Below are positions 23,684 through 35,308 of a stretch of 64,000 nucleotides of DNA, in pieces; position 1 is the first letter of the stretch, and the number at the start of each line of letters is the position of its first letter. Source of the stretch: Brachionus manjavacas (taxonomy: Eukaryota > Rotifera > Eurotatoria > Ploima > Brachionidae); the NCBI GenBank assembly GCA_019054805.1, contig JAHQIY010000015.1, forward strand, positions 318,001-382,000. Reading direction: 5' to 3'. The position numbers were made by a program, and so were the translations under genes. The notes beneath the pieces are model-generated. The model saw only the letters and a program-made list of their open reading frames with translations, had not been told where the DNA came from and ran no database searches.

Positions 23684-26600
23684 ATGCTTCGCGTGCTAAG
23701 TCGTAAAGTAGTGCATCCTGTAAACCAGGTTAGACCACGATTCAAAAGTCAGCTTTCAACCGCTTTTAATCAAATACCAGCAACTAAAATTTCCAAAATA
23801 AAAATTCCATTTGTTTCTTCATCTTCTTCATCAGGTGGTTTATTTGGCAAAAAAGATCTGTACAACTATGAAGGATTCTACGAGCTAGAGAAACAAGCTG
23901 AGCTTAGAGTTAAGGATCTTATAAATGAGGCGTTTAGCCTAGAGTCAGCTAATAAGCGAAAAATGGTCGAAATATTCGACGACATATCCAACGAGCTTTG
24001 TTGTGTGGCCGATTTGGCCGAGTTTGTGCGCACATCACATCCAGATGACAACTACAGACAATCGGCCAACTTGATATTTAGCCAAATAAGCCAAATGGTT
24101 GAAAAATTAAACACTAATTTAGAGCTTTATGTCAAACTAAAAGATTCATTAGATACAGAAAAATCCAAGCTTGACGAATGTGATAGCCGAGTGTGTAAGC
24201 TATTTTTGGCTGATTTTGAACAAAGCGGCATACATCTAGACCGGTCTTCCAGGTCGAAATTTGTTGCCATCAATGATCAACTGGTTAATTTGCTGATGAA
24301 GTTTCAGATTAATTCCCAGCAACCATCTCTGGTCAATATCAATGACTTGGACCCGAAATATCAAGACGTGTAATTACTTAAGTCAAGTAATCAACCACAG
24401 TCAGTTGTAAAAAAGAGTTTTGTTTAAGGCTTAAATATTTCCGGGATCCGATACAAGTAGACACAATGTACATAAATAGTGACGATGAGCTGATCAGAGA
24501 GTTTGTATACAAAAGCTTTTTACAGGAGAACAAAGTGCAAGAAGGATTTTTCAAAAGCATTATAAGTAAAAGGTACTTTTTAAAATTTTATCTTTGGGAA
24601 GGTAGATTATTTTTCTTTTTTTAAACTCACTTTAAGCGATATTTTTTAAAGTAAGTTTTTTAACTTATTATTCACATGCGAATTTATCCAACTGAAATCA
24701 GATTATGAATCTAAACCTACACCCATCAATGTTGTGCAAAAATAACACCGGGTGTAAATAACCAAAATTTTTCTAAAAGTTCAAATTTTCAAATTTTTTT
24801 GATTTATTTATTCCTAATTATCTGAATTATACTGTACACACATTTTCATCTTAAAAAAAAATAAAAATATCATCAACTTTAAACTTCGAATGAAAAAAAA
24901 AACAAAAAACCCTCATAACTTTCCATATATTCCTAAAAGCTGATTATTTTTTTTATACATAGTTTTTATAAAATAAAAAATTTCCAATATGATGTTAGCA
25001 AAATTTTCAGATAAAGAAGTAGTCTTTAAAACCTGGACGTTCAAGTGATAAATTTTTTGTATTTAAAGTTTTTCTTTTATTTTACACTTCCAGTTTGAAT
25101 TATTTAAATTAAAACTTCAAAAAGGGAAATAATCAAAAAATTATTTTTTCTTGACTAAAATAGAAAATTAGAATTAAGGCAAAGTGAAATTTTAGTACAA
25201 AAGGAAAAAAGTATTAAGTTCTGTAAAAACTCTAATATTTAATCAAAATATTTTTTACAGAAAAATTAAGAGTTTTTGCAGAGCATAGAATTGGTTTGTA
25301 CAATTTTGTAAAATGTTGTACTCTTTGCAGAACCAATTTGTACAATTAGAAAAAAATATAAAGTTTTTCCTTTTTGTACATAAATTTCACATTGCCAAAA
25401 TGAATGGAAAATCAATTGATATGAACTGGTAGAAATCTTGAAATAATCTAGATAAGAGATATTATTTGGGTATCATTTAAGCACCTTTTTTTCCGGTTAA
25501 ATGTAAAGTATATGGGTTAGGTTTTAGTGAGAATTTTCGGCATTTATTAAATGGCATTTTCGGTTTTAGTGAGCATAACCATTCAAAAAATCTCAAAAAT
25601 TGAGTACCTTAACCCACAGCTTTAACAAATACCCTAAAAATAGAGTGCCCGATAGTTTTTTCTTATTATTTTTAATTAATTTGACTTTTATGTGTAAAGG
25701 TGATTTCACATTGATAAATTTGCTTGTGACCAATAAGTTAAAAAATTTCTATGTCTGCATTATCAAGCAGTGTTAAAACCATATAGATTATAGAAGGTAT
25801 AGATATTAATAAAAAAAAAAGCTGAAAATAAAAAAATTAATATTTATTATAACATTAATTAATATAATATTAGTAATTTTTTGTAAAATAAAATATAATT
25901 TACGCAAATTTTAGCAAAATCAACGTGGCGTAGCAATACTGTAATATCTTTTTCTAAATTTTGGCTTTTTTCTGAACTATTTTAAAGATACAATTAAATA
26001 TCGTAAAGATGTCATGAGCTGTAGTTCCTTCAGCAATAAAATGAAATATTTAAGAGTTTGGCATTATGAATTTTTGCACCAAAAAAAAAACATATTAAAA
26101 AATAAGAAGACTTTTTTTGATGACTAAAATTATTTTTTTTATTTTTTCGCAGTCACATGAATTTTCGACTGGAAAAAAAAATTTAAATTGACAAAAAATG
26201 AATTAATAAAAAATTCAAAAAAATGCACCATCATTTATGAAAATGAAAATTATTCTGCAGAGTAATTACAAAATTTATCCTTTAATTGTGAATTTAAGAA
26301 AAAAAAAACCTTTCATCATAAAAAAAGAAGGACTGGTTCCGTTCTCAAAATAATTAAATCCTTTATAATTTTTATTTATTAATTCAAATTATTCTCTCTT
26401 TGAGGAAAATGTGAATGCTTGACATAAAAATACAGGACTAAGTTAACCCTTTACTTCCATAAGAAGAAGAATTATCTGATTATTTAGATTAACATTTTAC
26501 AGCTGTTTTCGAAATACATTTATTGAAAATTTCTGAATTAAAATCATTCAGGAATTTTTTGAGAAAAAATTAAGAAATTTTTTTGTCATGAAGCCTAAAT

Positions 26601-28053
26601 TTGAAATTACAGATAGCTTTGAAAAAATTATTTACTTGATATTAAAATTAGAAAAGCTCTGATCATATTATTTTGTTAGAATATCTAATAAACTGTGAGC
26701 TTAATTGAAATTAAACTGATTTTAATTTTTATTTAATTTTATTCAATAGAAAAATATTTTTAAAGAAAGCTATACTTTTAATTTTTTTAATAACAAAAAT
26801 TTTTAAAAAGAAAAGAAATTGCCAAATTGTGCGGCTACAAGTCTTATTCGCACCGAGCCAACATAAACATGATAATGGACAGTCCGACTAAGATAATAAA
26901 ATTTTTGGATCAATGCTCAAAAGTCATTGAACAAAAGTCCATTGATGACTATGAAAAAATGTCTGAGTTCAAACGAACAAAACTTAACTCAAGCCAGCCA
27001 CTTCACCAATGGGACGTTCCGATCATATCATCCCGGATGAAAAAAACTCTCCTGGATCTAGACCGGTCCCAATACTTGAACTTCTTTTCGCTAGGCACTT
27101 GCATGGAAGGCCTTAACTTAATTCTAAACAATGTGTTCAATGTTAATTTAGAAATGCAAAAACTACAGCCCGATGAGTCCTGGCACTCGGACATTTACAA
27201 ACTAGCCGTAAAAGAAAACTCAAACAACAGTCTATTAGGTTACATTTACTGTGATTTTTACCAACGAGCAGAAAAATTTTCCAATGTCGATTGCCACTTT
27301 ACAATTCAATGTTCCAAACTTAAACCCGACAAAACTTATCAATTGCCAATTGTAGTGTTACATTTAAATTTTCCACCTCCAGGCAAAGATCGCCCAACTT
27401 TGCTATCATTTGAAATGATGGAAAATTTATTCCACGAATTTGGTCATGCTATGCATTCAATGTTTGCCAAGACTCGGTACCAGCATGTCAGTGGGACCAG
27501 ATGTTCTACCGACTTTGCCGAAGTGCCTTCTCAGCTCATGGAGTTCTATTGCCGTGATCCCAGAATTTTGAAAAAATTTGCCAAACATTATGCCACCAAT
27601 GAACCATTGGATGATCGAACCATTGAAAAGTTGTGCCAGTCTAAAAAAATGTTCACGTCATGCGAGCTGCAAAATCAAATTTTGAACTCGATGTTAGACC
27701 AAGCGTTTCATTTGGAAGATTTTTACGAAAGACCAGTGGATTTAATTGAAAAATACACTCAAAAATACCATCATTTGCCATACGTTAAAGACACTTATTG
27801 GCATTTAAGATACACTCACTTGGTCGGCTATGGTGCTAAATATTATTCTTATCTTGTTTCTAAAGCGATTGCTTCTAAAATTTGGTCTGAATGCTTTGAA
27901 AACGATCCGCTTAACTCGACTGCTGGCGAGCTTTATCGCAAAAAATTGCTTGAATTCGGTGGTGAAAAACAACCCCTGGAGCTTATTAGCTCTCTAATTG
28001 GACTCGATGTTGGTAGTTCTAATTTGGTAGATGCGCTCACAAAAAATATTTAA
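23684..28053 (+). CDS. MIPEP: Mitochondrial intermediate peptidase (M3 oligopeptidase)
   Basis: Matrix zinc metallopeptidase that removes an octapeptide from a subset of imported precursors after the processing peptidase. Three exons fit in phase: 23684-24367, 24418-24572 and 26811-28053, giving about 693 aa (human about 713). The N-terminus is basic and Ser-rich, like a mitochondrial targeting peptide. The zinc site HEFGH is at about residues 488-492, in the family context MMENLFHEFGHAMHSM. It is followed by RYQHVSGTRCSTDFAEVPS with the third ligand Glu, and by SHLVGYG-type sequence (THLVGYGAKYYSYL). The first intron is about 50 bp; its exact acceptor was chosen by phase. The second intron is 2.2 kb and holds a MITE. 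No catalytic residue is missing. Confidence 0.93.
25178..25396. mobile_element. Short MITE in MIPEP intron 2
   Basis: The ends read GGCAAAGTGAAATTT and, inverted, GGCAATGTGAAATTT; the similarity continues inward for about 35 bp (GTACAAAA-GGAAAAA). Length is about 219 bp, with no coding capacity. A second internal inverted pair (AATTGGTT-TGTACAATT) makes it strongly self-complementary. I could not identify a convincing target-site duplication. Confidence 0.6.
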
Positions 28054-28430
28054 TTTTACCTTTTTTTATTAATAAACCAATTTTTTAGTTTTATATTAAT
28101 TTTTACATCATTTTAAATTTAAAGGTCTAACTACCTTTAAATAGTAGCTTTAGAATTTGTGATCGCTATTTTATTTTATTTAAAAGATTTAATATAATAT
28201 TTAATATAAAGATTTTATATTTATTTTTTTAATTTAAAAACTTTTGGTCAAGACTTTTTATAAGATAAAATGTATTCTTATTTTATAGTTTCTAATGTTT
28301 AATTTACAAAAATCAATTTTTAATATAAATTATTGTTTAAATATGATTTTAATGAGATTAAAATATTAATTTTAACATTTTTTTTTTATTTTCACAGAAA
28401 AAAATAATTCAAAATGCTTATTTAATAGTA
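28054..28430. other. Downstream flank of MIPEP
   Basis: AT-rich, no gene. AATAAA at about 28070, just after the MIPEP stop codon, is a likely polyadenylation signal. Confidence 0.5.
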
Positions 28431-28438
28431 AAAAATAT

Positions 28439-28960
28439 GGCAAATTGAAGTATCAGATCATTTTTTAAGATCAAAACAATCATTTAAAGTTCTAAAACTT
28501 AATTAATCTAATGATTTTAATAATTAAAAAAAATGAATATTAAACATTACTAGACATGCAATATGGTTCATAACTAAATTAACTTCATAATGATTGATCT
28601 CTAATTTATTTTAAAAAAATCAATCAATATTTTAAAAATTCAGGTAAAATTAATTCAGAAATTCAAATTCATAATTTGTATATTAAGTGATTTTTTAAAT
28701 TATAAAATAATTTTATTTTTCCACTTGGATAAATTAGAAATATATTTTCTTTAAATATTTTTAGAAAAATCAATTAAAAACTTTAACCTATTCAAGTTGA
28801 AAATAAGAAGGGATATTTAAAAAAATTTTATATTAAAGTAAACTTGACATAACATGTCAAATAATTGCTTGGAAAGAATTTTTTTTATCTCTATTATTTA
28901 ATTAAAATAAGATATTTTATATTTTGATCTTTTGATCTTGATATCAAACTTCAATTTGCC
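28439..28960. mobile_element. MITE, GGCAAATTGAAG family (copy 1, 522 bp)
   Basis: The inverted ends are GGCAAATTGAAGT and its complement (ACTTCAATTTGCC). The exact 8-bp flanking repeats are AAAAATAT (28431-28438 and 28961-28968). No ORF. It shares internal sequence with the copies at 49905 and 60023. The 8-bp duplication points to hAT, P or Merlin-type mobilisation; the superfamily cannot be fixed from the ends alone. Confidence 0.9.
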
Positions 28961-28968
28961 AAAAATAT

Positions 28969-29847
28969 TCAAAAAATTGTTCATTACGCAAGTTTTTTTT
29001 TCAAATTTTTAGAAAATTAGTCTCATTCTTTAAAAGTCAATCAATTGAACTATATGCAAAATAATTCAATTATTTAAAATAAGTCTAAAAAAATACAAAG
29101 AGGAGGAAAAATTTTTAAATTTTTAAATGTCTTATTTCCAAAAATATTCATTAAACCTTATATTATACAAGAAACTGAACTTAGTTGTATCAGATTTTTA
29201 AATTTTCGATTTTCTATCAAACTTTAACAAACCTTTTTAAAATTAGTAACACATAAAAATCATAATCTTTTAAAATTAACTTATTTGAAATTTCCTAAAA
29301 AGGTTTTGTGAATTTCATTTCAAAAGAACAGAAACAGTTTAAAATCCTTGCTTGAATGTAATTTAGTGCAAAATTCAAAGTTCCATCAATTGTCAAAGTC
29401 TGCTAATGATACGCAGAATATGTGCAAAGTGCATCACGCTCGATTTTATTTAAATTTAATTTCTGCCAAATTTGCAGAGTTTAGTAGACCTTGATATTTG
29501 ATGTAATTTTGAATGCTGCACCATGTCGCAATCACCGAAATAATTTTAAACTTTTACAAAAATGCTATACATTTTTTCTGTTCTTTTTATTATTTTGAAC
29601 TGAATTTTACAAAACTCCTTAAAAACTAGTAGTAAAAATAATGACTAAAACAGCATTGCTGAGGTCAGATAAATTTTTAAAAATTAAACTTTACTATTAA
29701 TTAAATCCAAATTCAATGAATAAACATTATTTCAAGAGTTAATTTATTAGACTTTTCTGTGAAAATTTAAACAATTTAATTAAATTGTCTCTAAATTTTT
29801 TATTTAAAAAATAAAAAAATTAATTAAAAAAAATAATTTTTAGAGTT
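28969..29847. other. Intergenic, upstream of AKAP17A
   Basis: AT-rich with no gene. A slightly GC-richer patch lies at 29370-29530 without a recognisable family. Confidence 0.45.
29842..29843 (+). promoter_or_regulatory. 3' splice-site-like AG before AKAP17A start
   Basis: AATTTTTAG lies four bases upstream of the ATG. No upstream coding exon was found, so it could accept a 5'-UTR exon or a spliced leader. Confidence 0.4.
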
Positions 29848-31815
29848 ATGAATACATCTATACAACCTCCACCAGTCTTAGCCGAATGTCACGACATATC
29901 TGAAAAAATAGAACTATGTGAAAATTATGTAATTTCTTAAGATTAATTTAATAAATATGAAAAAAATAAAAAATAAAAAAGGGAATTTATATAAAACCAA
30001 TTGCTCGACTAAACATCACAATCCAACTGCCATCAAACAAAAATCCTGGCCAAACCATCTCATTCCCGGAAATAGTGGATAAACTAAAACAGCTCATACT
30101 GCCTGACCAATTTATCTACTTACGGGTTATTAAATCATCATTGGAATTTATTCGTCTGGAAGGAGAGGTGGAAAATAAGTCATCATTTAAAAATTTATTA
30201 TCAAAGTTAGATAATGTCACAATAAAACTGAGCTCATATATTGATGTGCTGAAAGTCCGTGCAGCCGAGGCAAAAATTGTCTATCCCAATCGTCACGACT
30301 GGGACTCATTTTTCAAAGACTCAATCATTCCTAATGATGAGCTAAAGCCCGGTGAACGAGCAGATACCATTCACCTGACTGATTTGCCCTGCAAGTGGTT
30401 TGCAGATAAAAAAATGTACTCGCCCGGCACAGACCTAATGACCATAAAACCTAGTGAACATGTTTTAAGAGAAATTTTCTCCATTTTCGGCGAAATACGC
30501 CTTATAGATGTGCCTATATTGAATAATTGTTTCACTCAATTAAGACGCCAACCTGCCATTGAAGTACTGACCTCAACCGGAATGCTTAACTTGCCCACCT
30601 TTGAGGCCTATATTCAATACAAGGACTACATTGGATTTGTAAAAGCAATGGACACTTTTCGTGGAATGAAACTTTTACACATTGATGAACAAAAAAATGC
30701 GTTCACTGCTAACATTCGTGTAATTAGTTTTTTTATTTAGTTAAAAAATTTTTTTATTTTCAATCAAAAAACAAAAAGGAAAAAAATTAATTTAAATTAG
30801 TAAAAATTAAATATATTTAATAATTTAAATTAATTTTTTTCTATTTTGATTAAAATTTTAATTTAATTTAAAAGAAAAAAAAATAATAATTATATTTTAA
30901 TAATTTAAATTAAAGATAGACTTTGATCGAACTAAGCATTTGAGTGATAGGGAAATCAAAAAAAGAGAAATTGATAAATTAAAAGCCATTGAAATTGAAA
31001 AAATTCGAAATGCAACTATTGAAAGAGAAAAAGAAAGAGAAAATAAGCAAAAAGAATTGACTAAGTAACAGAAAAATTACCTTGAAAATTGTCTTTTTTT
31101 TATAAATAATTTTTTAAGCTACAAGGCAATGCTGGACGATTCGATCGAAGATGATGATGATCGAAAAGCTGGTATGGATGAAAAGTCTAAAGAACAGAGG
31201 AGACGTGAGCGAGAAGAAGCGCGGCGTCAAAAACGACTGGCCAAAAAGCAACAGGAAGAAGAGAAAAAACTTGAGCAAAAAATTGCCTTGGAAGAGAGAA
31301 AAATTCTTATCGCTCAACGCAAACTCGAGTCAATGCGGCTTTTGGAAGAGCTTTTTAATCGGGTCAAGGATAAAGTAGAACAAGAAGAAAATGAAACTAG
31401 ACAGAAACAAATTGAACAGGAAATTCAAAAACGACAAGCCGAGGAAGCTGATCTTGAACAGGCCAAAAAGCTCAAAATGGAACAGGAAGAAGCCGAATTG
31501 AAGGAGAAAATCGCCAAAAATTTGGAAAAAAATAAAGAAGATGATGAAGAAATTGAACATTTTGAACTGAGAAAAGACACTGTCATTCAATCTGAAAGCA
31601 AATCACCTAAACAATCTTCACACGATGGTGTGGTGTTACCACCAAGATCAGTCTTGCTAAACAACCCGAAAATTCAACCAATTCAAGTAAAGCCGTCACT
31701 ATACGACGATGAGCTCAGTAATGGGCAAAAATCAGACGGTGAAATAGACACTGTGAACGGGTCACAAAACATGTCAGGTTCTAGTGATCACACTGAATCT
31801 GCTGAGCCTCAATAG
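29848..31815 (+). CDS. AKAP17A: A-kinase anchor protein 17A / XE7-like splicing factor
   Basis: Nuclear-speckle protein that in vertebrates influences alternative splicing and anchors protein kinase A. Four exons join in phase: 29848-29928, 29982-30719, 30916-31064 and 31119-31815, giving about 554 aa. Family signatures are FIRLEGEVENKS, KVRAAEAKI, RHDWDSFFKDS, GERADTIHL and LPCKWFA, then a divergent RRM-like region with FEAYIQYKDYIGFVKAM and RGMKLL. From about residue 255 the protein is a long Lys/Glu/Arg/Gln-rich coiled coil, and the tail is Ser-rich. It is shorter than human (about 695 aa), mainly in the C-terminal charged region. It is the first gene of a four-gene same-strand cluster. 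Confidence 0.92.
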
Positions 31816-31862
31816 AATCACCTATCTTGTCACATGATCTTATTTGTTACATATTTTTTTAT

Positions 31863-31868
31863 AATAAA
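31863..31868 (+). terminator. Polyadenylation signal AATAAA of AKAP17A
   Basis: AATAAA lies about 50 bp after the stop codon and about 120 bp before the acceptor-like AG of the next gene, MRPL30. Confidence 0.55.
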
Positions 31869-31987
31869 AATTTTTAAATTTCTAATTTATTAATTTCTAG
31901 AAAAAAAAATTAATTAATTTCTAGCAATTAACATTGTTACAATTGTTTTTGAAAAAAAATCAAAAAAAAATTAAATTTTAAAAATTT

Positions 31988-31989
31988 AG
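31988..31989 (+). promoter_or_regulatory. 3' splice acceptor directly before MRPL30 ATG
   Basis: The sequence AAAATTTAG abuts the ATG with no intervening base. The gap from the AKAP17A stop is only 174 bp. This is a candidate trans-splice acceptor in an operon. Confidence 0.5.
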
Positions 31990-32724
31990 ATGAATCGAGT
32001 TTTAGCAAGTAGAGTGTTTAGGTTAAGACCTTTATCAGCTCGACTTTCTTCGTACCAGAGCTCGGACGACCGGTCTTTGAAGCAAAAACAATATCGCTTT
32101 CCGAAATTAACCCAGCAAGTCTATGTACAAACAGAAGAAGTGGCTACCTATGATGGACACAAAATAGTTGAACCACTAATCGACCCAGAACAAAAACCAC
32201 ACGAACTTCATTTGATTAAAAAAATTGGAAAACTGATAGGTGAACCTTGGTGGGTCAAAGAGGCCATGAAAAAACTCGGTTTTAAAACTTACATGACCAA
32301 AGAATGGGATGTAGTTTATAATATAAGACCAAATACACCAGAGGTAAATAAGTTGCTATGGTATTGTAAGCACGTGGTTAAAATTTTGCCAGTAACATTT
32401 AAAAATGGATATCCTAATCAAGAAGATTTGGGAAATACGAAGCTAAATTTGGAAACTGGTGAATTTGAGATTGTTAAAGAGCTGGACATGAATGGAGTCA
32501 AAGTTACCGAAGAGCTTAGTCAATCAAGTTCGTTTCCATTAACTAAAAAAGACTTGTTCCAAGATATGCATAGGAAAAAGCAGCTTGGAAAATTAAATGA
32601 TGAGTACTTTCCGACCGTTTATGACTTTAAATATGATCAAGATAAGCCAGGAGTTATCAAGCTAAAGGGTAGACCGAATACCAATATTATGGAAGATGAT
32701 GTATCAGACGAACCAACTCAATAA
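31990..32724 (+). CDS. MRPL30: Mitochondrial large-subunit ribosomal protein uL30m
   Basis: Component of the mitochondrial 39S ribosomal subunit. It is a single exon of 244 aa. The first about 25 residues are Arg/Ser/Leu-rich without acids, as expected for a matrix targeting peptide. The core KPHELHLIKKIGKLIGEPWW, then KEAMKKLGFK, followed by NTPEVNKLLWYCKHVVKI, is the L30 fold (KLHIVTRIKS ... IIKMLGL ... NAKLKVVKHLIRI in human). The C-terminal extension exceeds the human protein (about 161 aa) and is acidic at its end. The ATG sits directly after a splice-acceptor AG, and no upstream in-frame Met exists before it. Confidence 0.85.
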   Translation: MNRVLASRVFRLRPLSARLSSYQSSDDRSLKQKQYRFPKLTQQVYVQTEEVATYDGHKIVEPLIDPEQKPHELHLIKKIGKLIGEPWWVKEAMKKLGFKTYMTKEWDVVYNIRPNTPEVNKLLWYCKHVVKILPVTFKNGYPNQEDLGNTKLNLETGEFEIVKELDMNGVKVTEELSQSSSFPLTKKDLFQDMHRKKQLGKLNDEYFPTVYDFKYDQDKPGVIKLKGRPNTNIMEDDVSDEPTQ

Positions 32725-33644
32725 TTTTTTTTTTCTAAAAATTTGAATTAAATTTTGAATTAAAAAAAATGTTATTTTATGGTAAAGGCTTAAAATCCTA
32801 TGCACAAGCTTTTTGAATTTATACAAGCTGAATAATTTTTTTCTCATAATTAAATCAAATTTATCTAAAATTAGAATTTTTTAATAGAAAAATCTAAAAT
32901 TACTTTTAAAATAATTTTCTGCTAATGATAACCCTTGAATATATTTTAAAAAATTCTATCAAAATTTGGTTAATAATACAACTATGTATGTTGCACTTTG
33001 CTGCATTAACAGAACTTATTTTGAGCTTATAGAAAAAAAGTGTCGAAATTTGATTTTTTATTCTGTGCTATACTTTACAACAAAATTTCACAAAACTCAT
33101 AAAAACACATATTTTCTTTTTTGATCAAATCTTAAAGAAAATTGAATTAATTATTTGACCTGAGATGAAGCATCAAAAAAAATTTTTGTTGAGTTTAAGT
33201 TTCTGAGCATATTTGGGGAAAAATAAAATATAATTTCACTCTTAAATTTTTTAGTAGGGTCATTTCATTTTTCTTAAAATTAATTTTTATTTAAAAAAAT
33301 ATTTTTGAAAATGTCCTTTTATTATCAAAAAAGTCTAAAATAATTAAAAATTAAAATATTTTATTAAATTTACTTTTTGGTTATTTTCAAAATAAAAAAA
33401 TTCATAATTCATCGATCATAATTTAGCATAGACCAAAGAATTCTTTTAAACATTAAAACCAACTCACAATTATTAAAAAATATTTTTAAAAGTTTATATA
33501 TTCACTGATTGTGAAATTCATAAAATCACTTATAAATTCTTAACCTAGTTAATTATAAAAAATTTTCAAATTTCTAACAAGCATAATCATTTATTTTCAT
33601 TAATAATTAAATTTTTTTCAAAATAAAAATTTTTAATTTTTTAG
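32725..33644. other. Gap between MRPL30 and ZDHHC16
   Basis: AT-rich, no gene seen. This gap is larger (930 bp) than the other two in the cluster. No repeat is recognisable. Confidence 0.45.
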
Positions 33645-33657
33645 ATATGCTGGTGAG

Positions 33658-35176
33658 ATGAGACCGAAGTCAAATCCTATAAAAAATCAAATAAGATTAA
33701 TTTATTATACATTCTTTTACAATGAAAACAATGACTCGTTAACTTTAATCGAAGCATTTTTGTTTCCTTTTGTTGAATATATAAGCAAATTTTTCAGAAT
33801 TATCGGATGGGTAAGAAATACTTCAAATGTTTTAGGAAAAAAATCTAAAAAATTTTGTCTTTTAATAAAATAGATTTTAGTATGTCTGGTCATTTTACTC
33901 ATTACGAACATGATTTTCTTGTACTTTAGTGTAATACTACCACAAATTTACACAACCACGCTCACAAATTTCCTGGTTCATTTCATAATTGGTAACTGGC
34001 TGGCAATCAATACAGTTTTTCACTATTATATGGGTTTAATGACCAATCCAGGTCAACCTCCTAAGGTAAGAAAAAAATTTAGGACCGGTCAATTATGTGG
34101 GCACTGATTTTACCTGGCTTGTTTTTGGAGATAAATTTTTATGATCAAAAAACGCCTACTGAATTATCTCGATCTGCAATTTATATTTTTGATTATATAA
34201 TTTACCTAAAATCTGGCACTTTTTTGTTACAAGTTTTTATTGGTAATGTTTTTGGTCAAGAAAAATGCTCCCATAAAACATTAGCATTTTGGTCAACAAA
34301 ATTTTAAGTAGAATTTTACAAGAATGATAGTTAGAAATATTATGCTTTAAATTAATTCAAGCCCCAAAAATTTAATAATTATAATCTTATTAAATGATAT
34401 ACCTTAAAGAACAATATAGACAATATAGCGACAATGTGCAAAAAATGTATTACACCTAAGCCAGCTAGAACTCATCATTGTAGCATATGTAACAAATGTA
34501 TTCTTAAAATGGACCATCACTGTCCATGGTTCAACAACTGTATCGGGTTTTACAATCATCGATATTTTCTCATGTTCTGCGTTTTTATGACAATAGACTG
34601 CATTTATCTGACAACATTTGGGTTTTACTATTATAGTGCTTATGTTTATCCACAAACTGAGCTGAATATTTTTTCATTTATAATTAATCTTGGTTCGATT
34701 CCAAGTCCTCGTGGTCAAGGCATTTACTTTACTCTAAATGCCATTGAGTTTTTTTTGTCATTTGTGGCCATATTTGCTGTTGGTAAAAATTTAGCAAATT
34801 TATTATTTAAAAAAAAAATTTTGTTTATTTTTATATTTCAGGGGGTCTGGCAGCTATAAACATCTTTATAATCTCAAATGGTGCCACAAATATTGAATTG
34901 AGATCAATGAGAATACCATGTGTTTCGAGCACGTACTCAGTAAGACCTAAAATTTGAACTAACACAAATGTTAAGTTAATTTTTATTTTTTTCAAGTATG
35001 CTCGAAATCCATACGATCTTGGTTTTCGTGCAAACTGGAAGATTTTTCTCGGCTTCAACGATGTTAAATCGTTTTTTCTCAAAGTAGTTCTTCCATCGAC
35101 CCATAAGCCTCTAGGTGACGGCATAGACTGGTCGGACTATTTCAATCAACGTGAACACAACATTTTCTTAGTTTAA
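33658..35176 (+). CDS. ZDHHC16: Palmitoyltransferase ZDHHC16-like (DHHC family)
   Basis: ER/Golgi membrane S-acyltransferase. Five exons join in phase: 33658-33810, 33874-34065, 34410-34782, 34842-34939 and 34997-35176, giving 331 aa (human 377). Two hydrophobic segments precede the Cys-rich domain CKKCITPKPARTHHCSIC and the catalytic MDHHCPWFNNCIGFYNHRYF; two more membrane segments follow. ZDHHC16-specific features are NNIDNIATMCKKC before the Cys-rich domain and the C-terminal YARNPYDLGFRANWKIFLG with LPSTHKPLGDG. The acceptor at 34409 was chosen because it restores phase and homology. An AG lies 14 bases before the ATG and the frame is open back to it, so an upstream coding exon is possible but not seen. 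A 70-aa frame in intron 2 is not part of the gene. Confidence 0.9.
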
Positions 35177-35199
35177 TTATTTATTTATTTTTTATTCAA

Positions 35200-35205
35200 A
35201 ATAAA
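35200..35205 (+). terminator. Polyadenylation signal AATAAA of ZDHHC16
   Basis: AATAAA lies 24 bp after the stop and about 100 bp before the acceptor of POLR1E, a spacing seen between genes in nematode operons. Confidence 0.55.
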
Positions 35206-35304
35206 TTTTTTATAAATTTTAAATTTAAATATTTCTAGACTCAGATTTAGCCTTCTGATAAATAAAAAATAAAAAGTCTTTAATGTTTATTTGAATTTTT
35301 CCAT

Positions 35305-35306
35305 AG
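35305..35306 (+). promoter_or_regulatory. 3' splice acceptor just before POLR1E ATG
   Basis: TTTTTCCATAG is followed by AT and the ATG at 35309. The ZDHHC16 stop is only 132 bp upstream, leaving little room for an independent promoter plus a 5' exon. Candidate trans-splice site. Confidence 0.55.
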
Positions 35307-35308
35307 AT

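Noticed and set aside
31330..31590. 86-aa Phe/Leu-rich ORF antisense to AKAP17A
   Set aside because: Shadow of the Lys/Glu-rich coiled-coil codons on the other strand.
34095..34307. 70-aa ORF in ZDHHC16 intron 2
   Set aside because: Including it breaks the frame and homology; the acceptor at 34409 restores both, so it is intronic.
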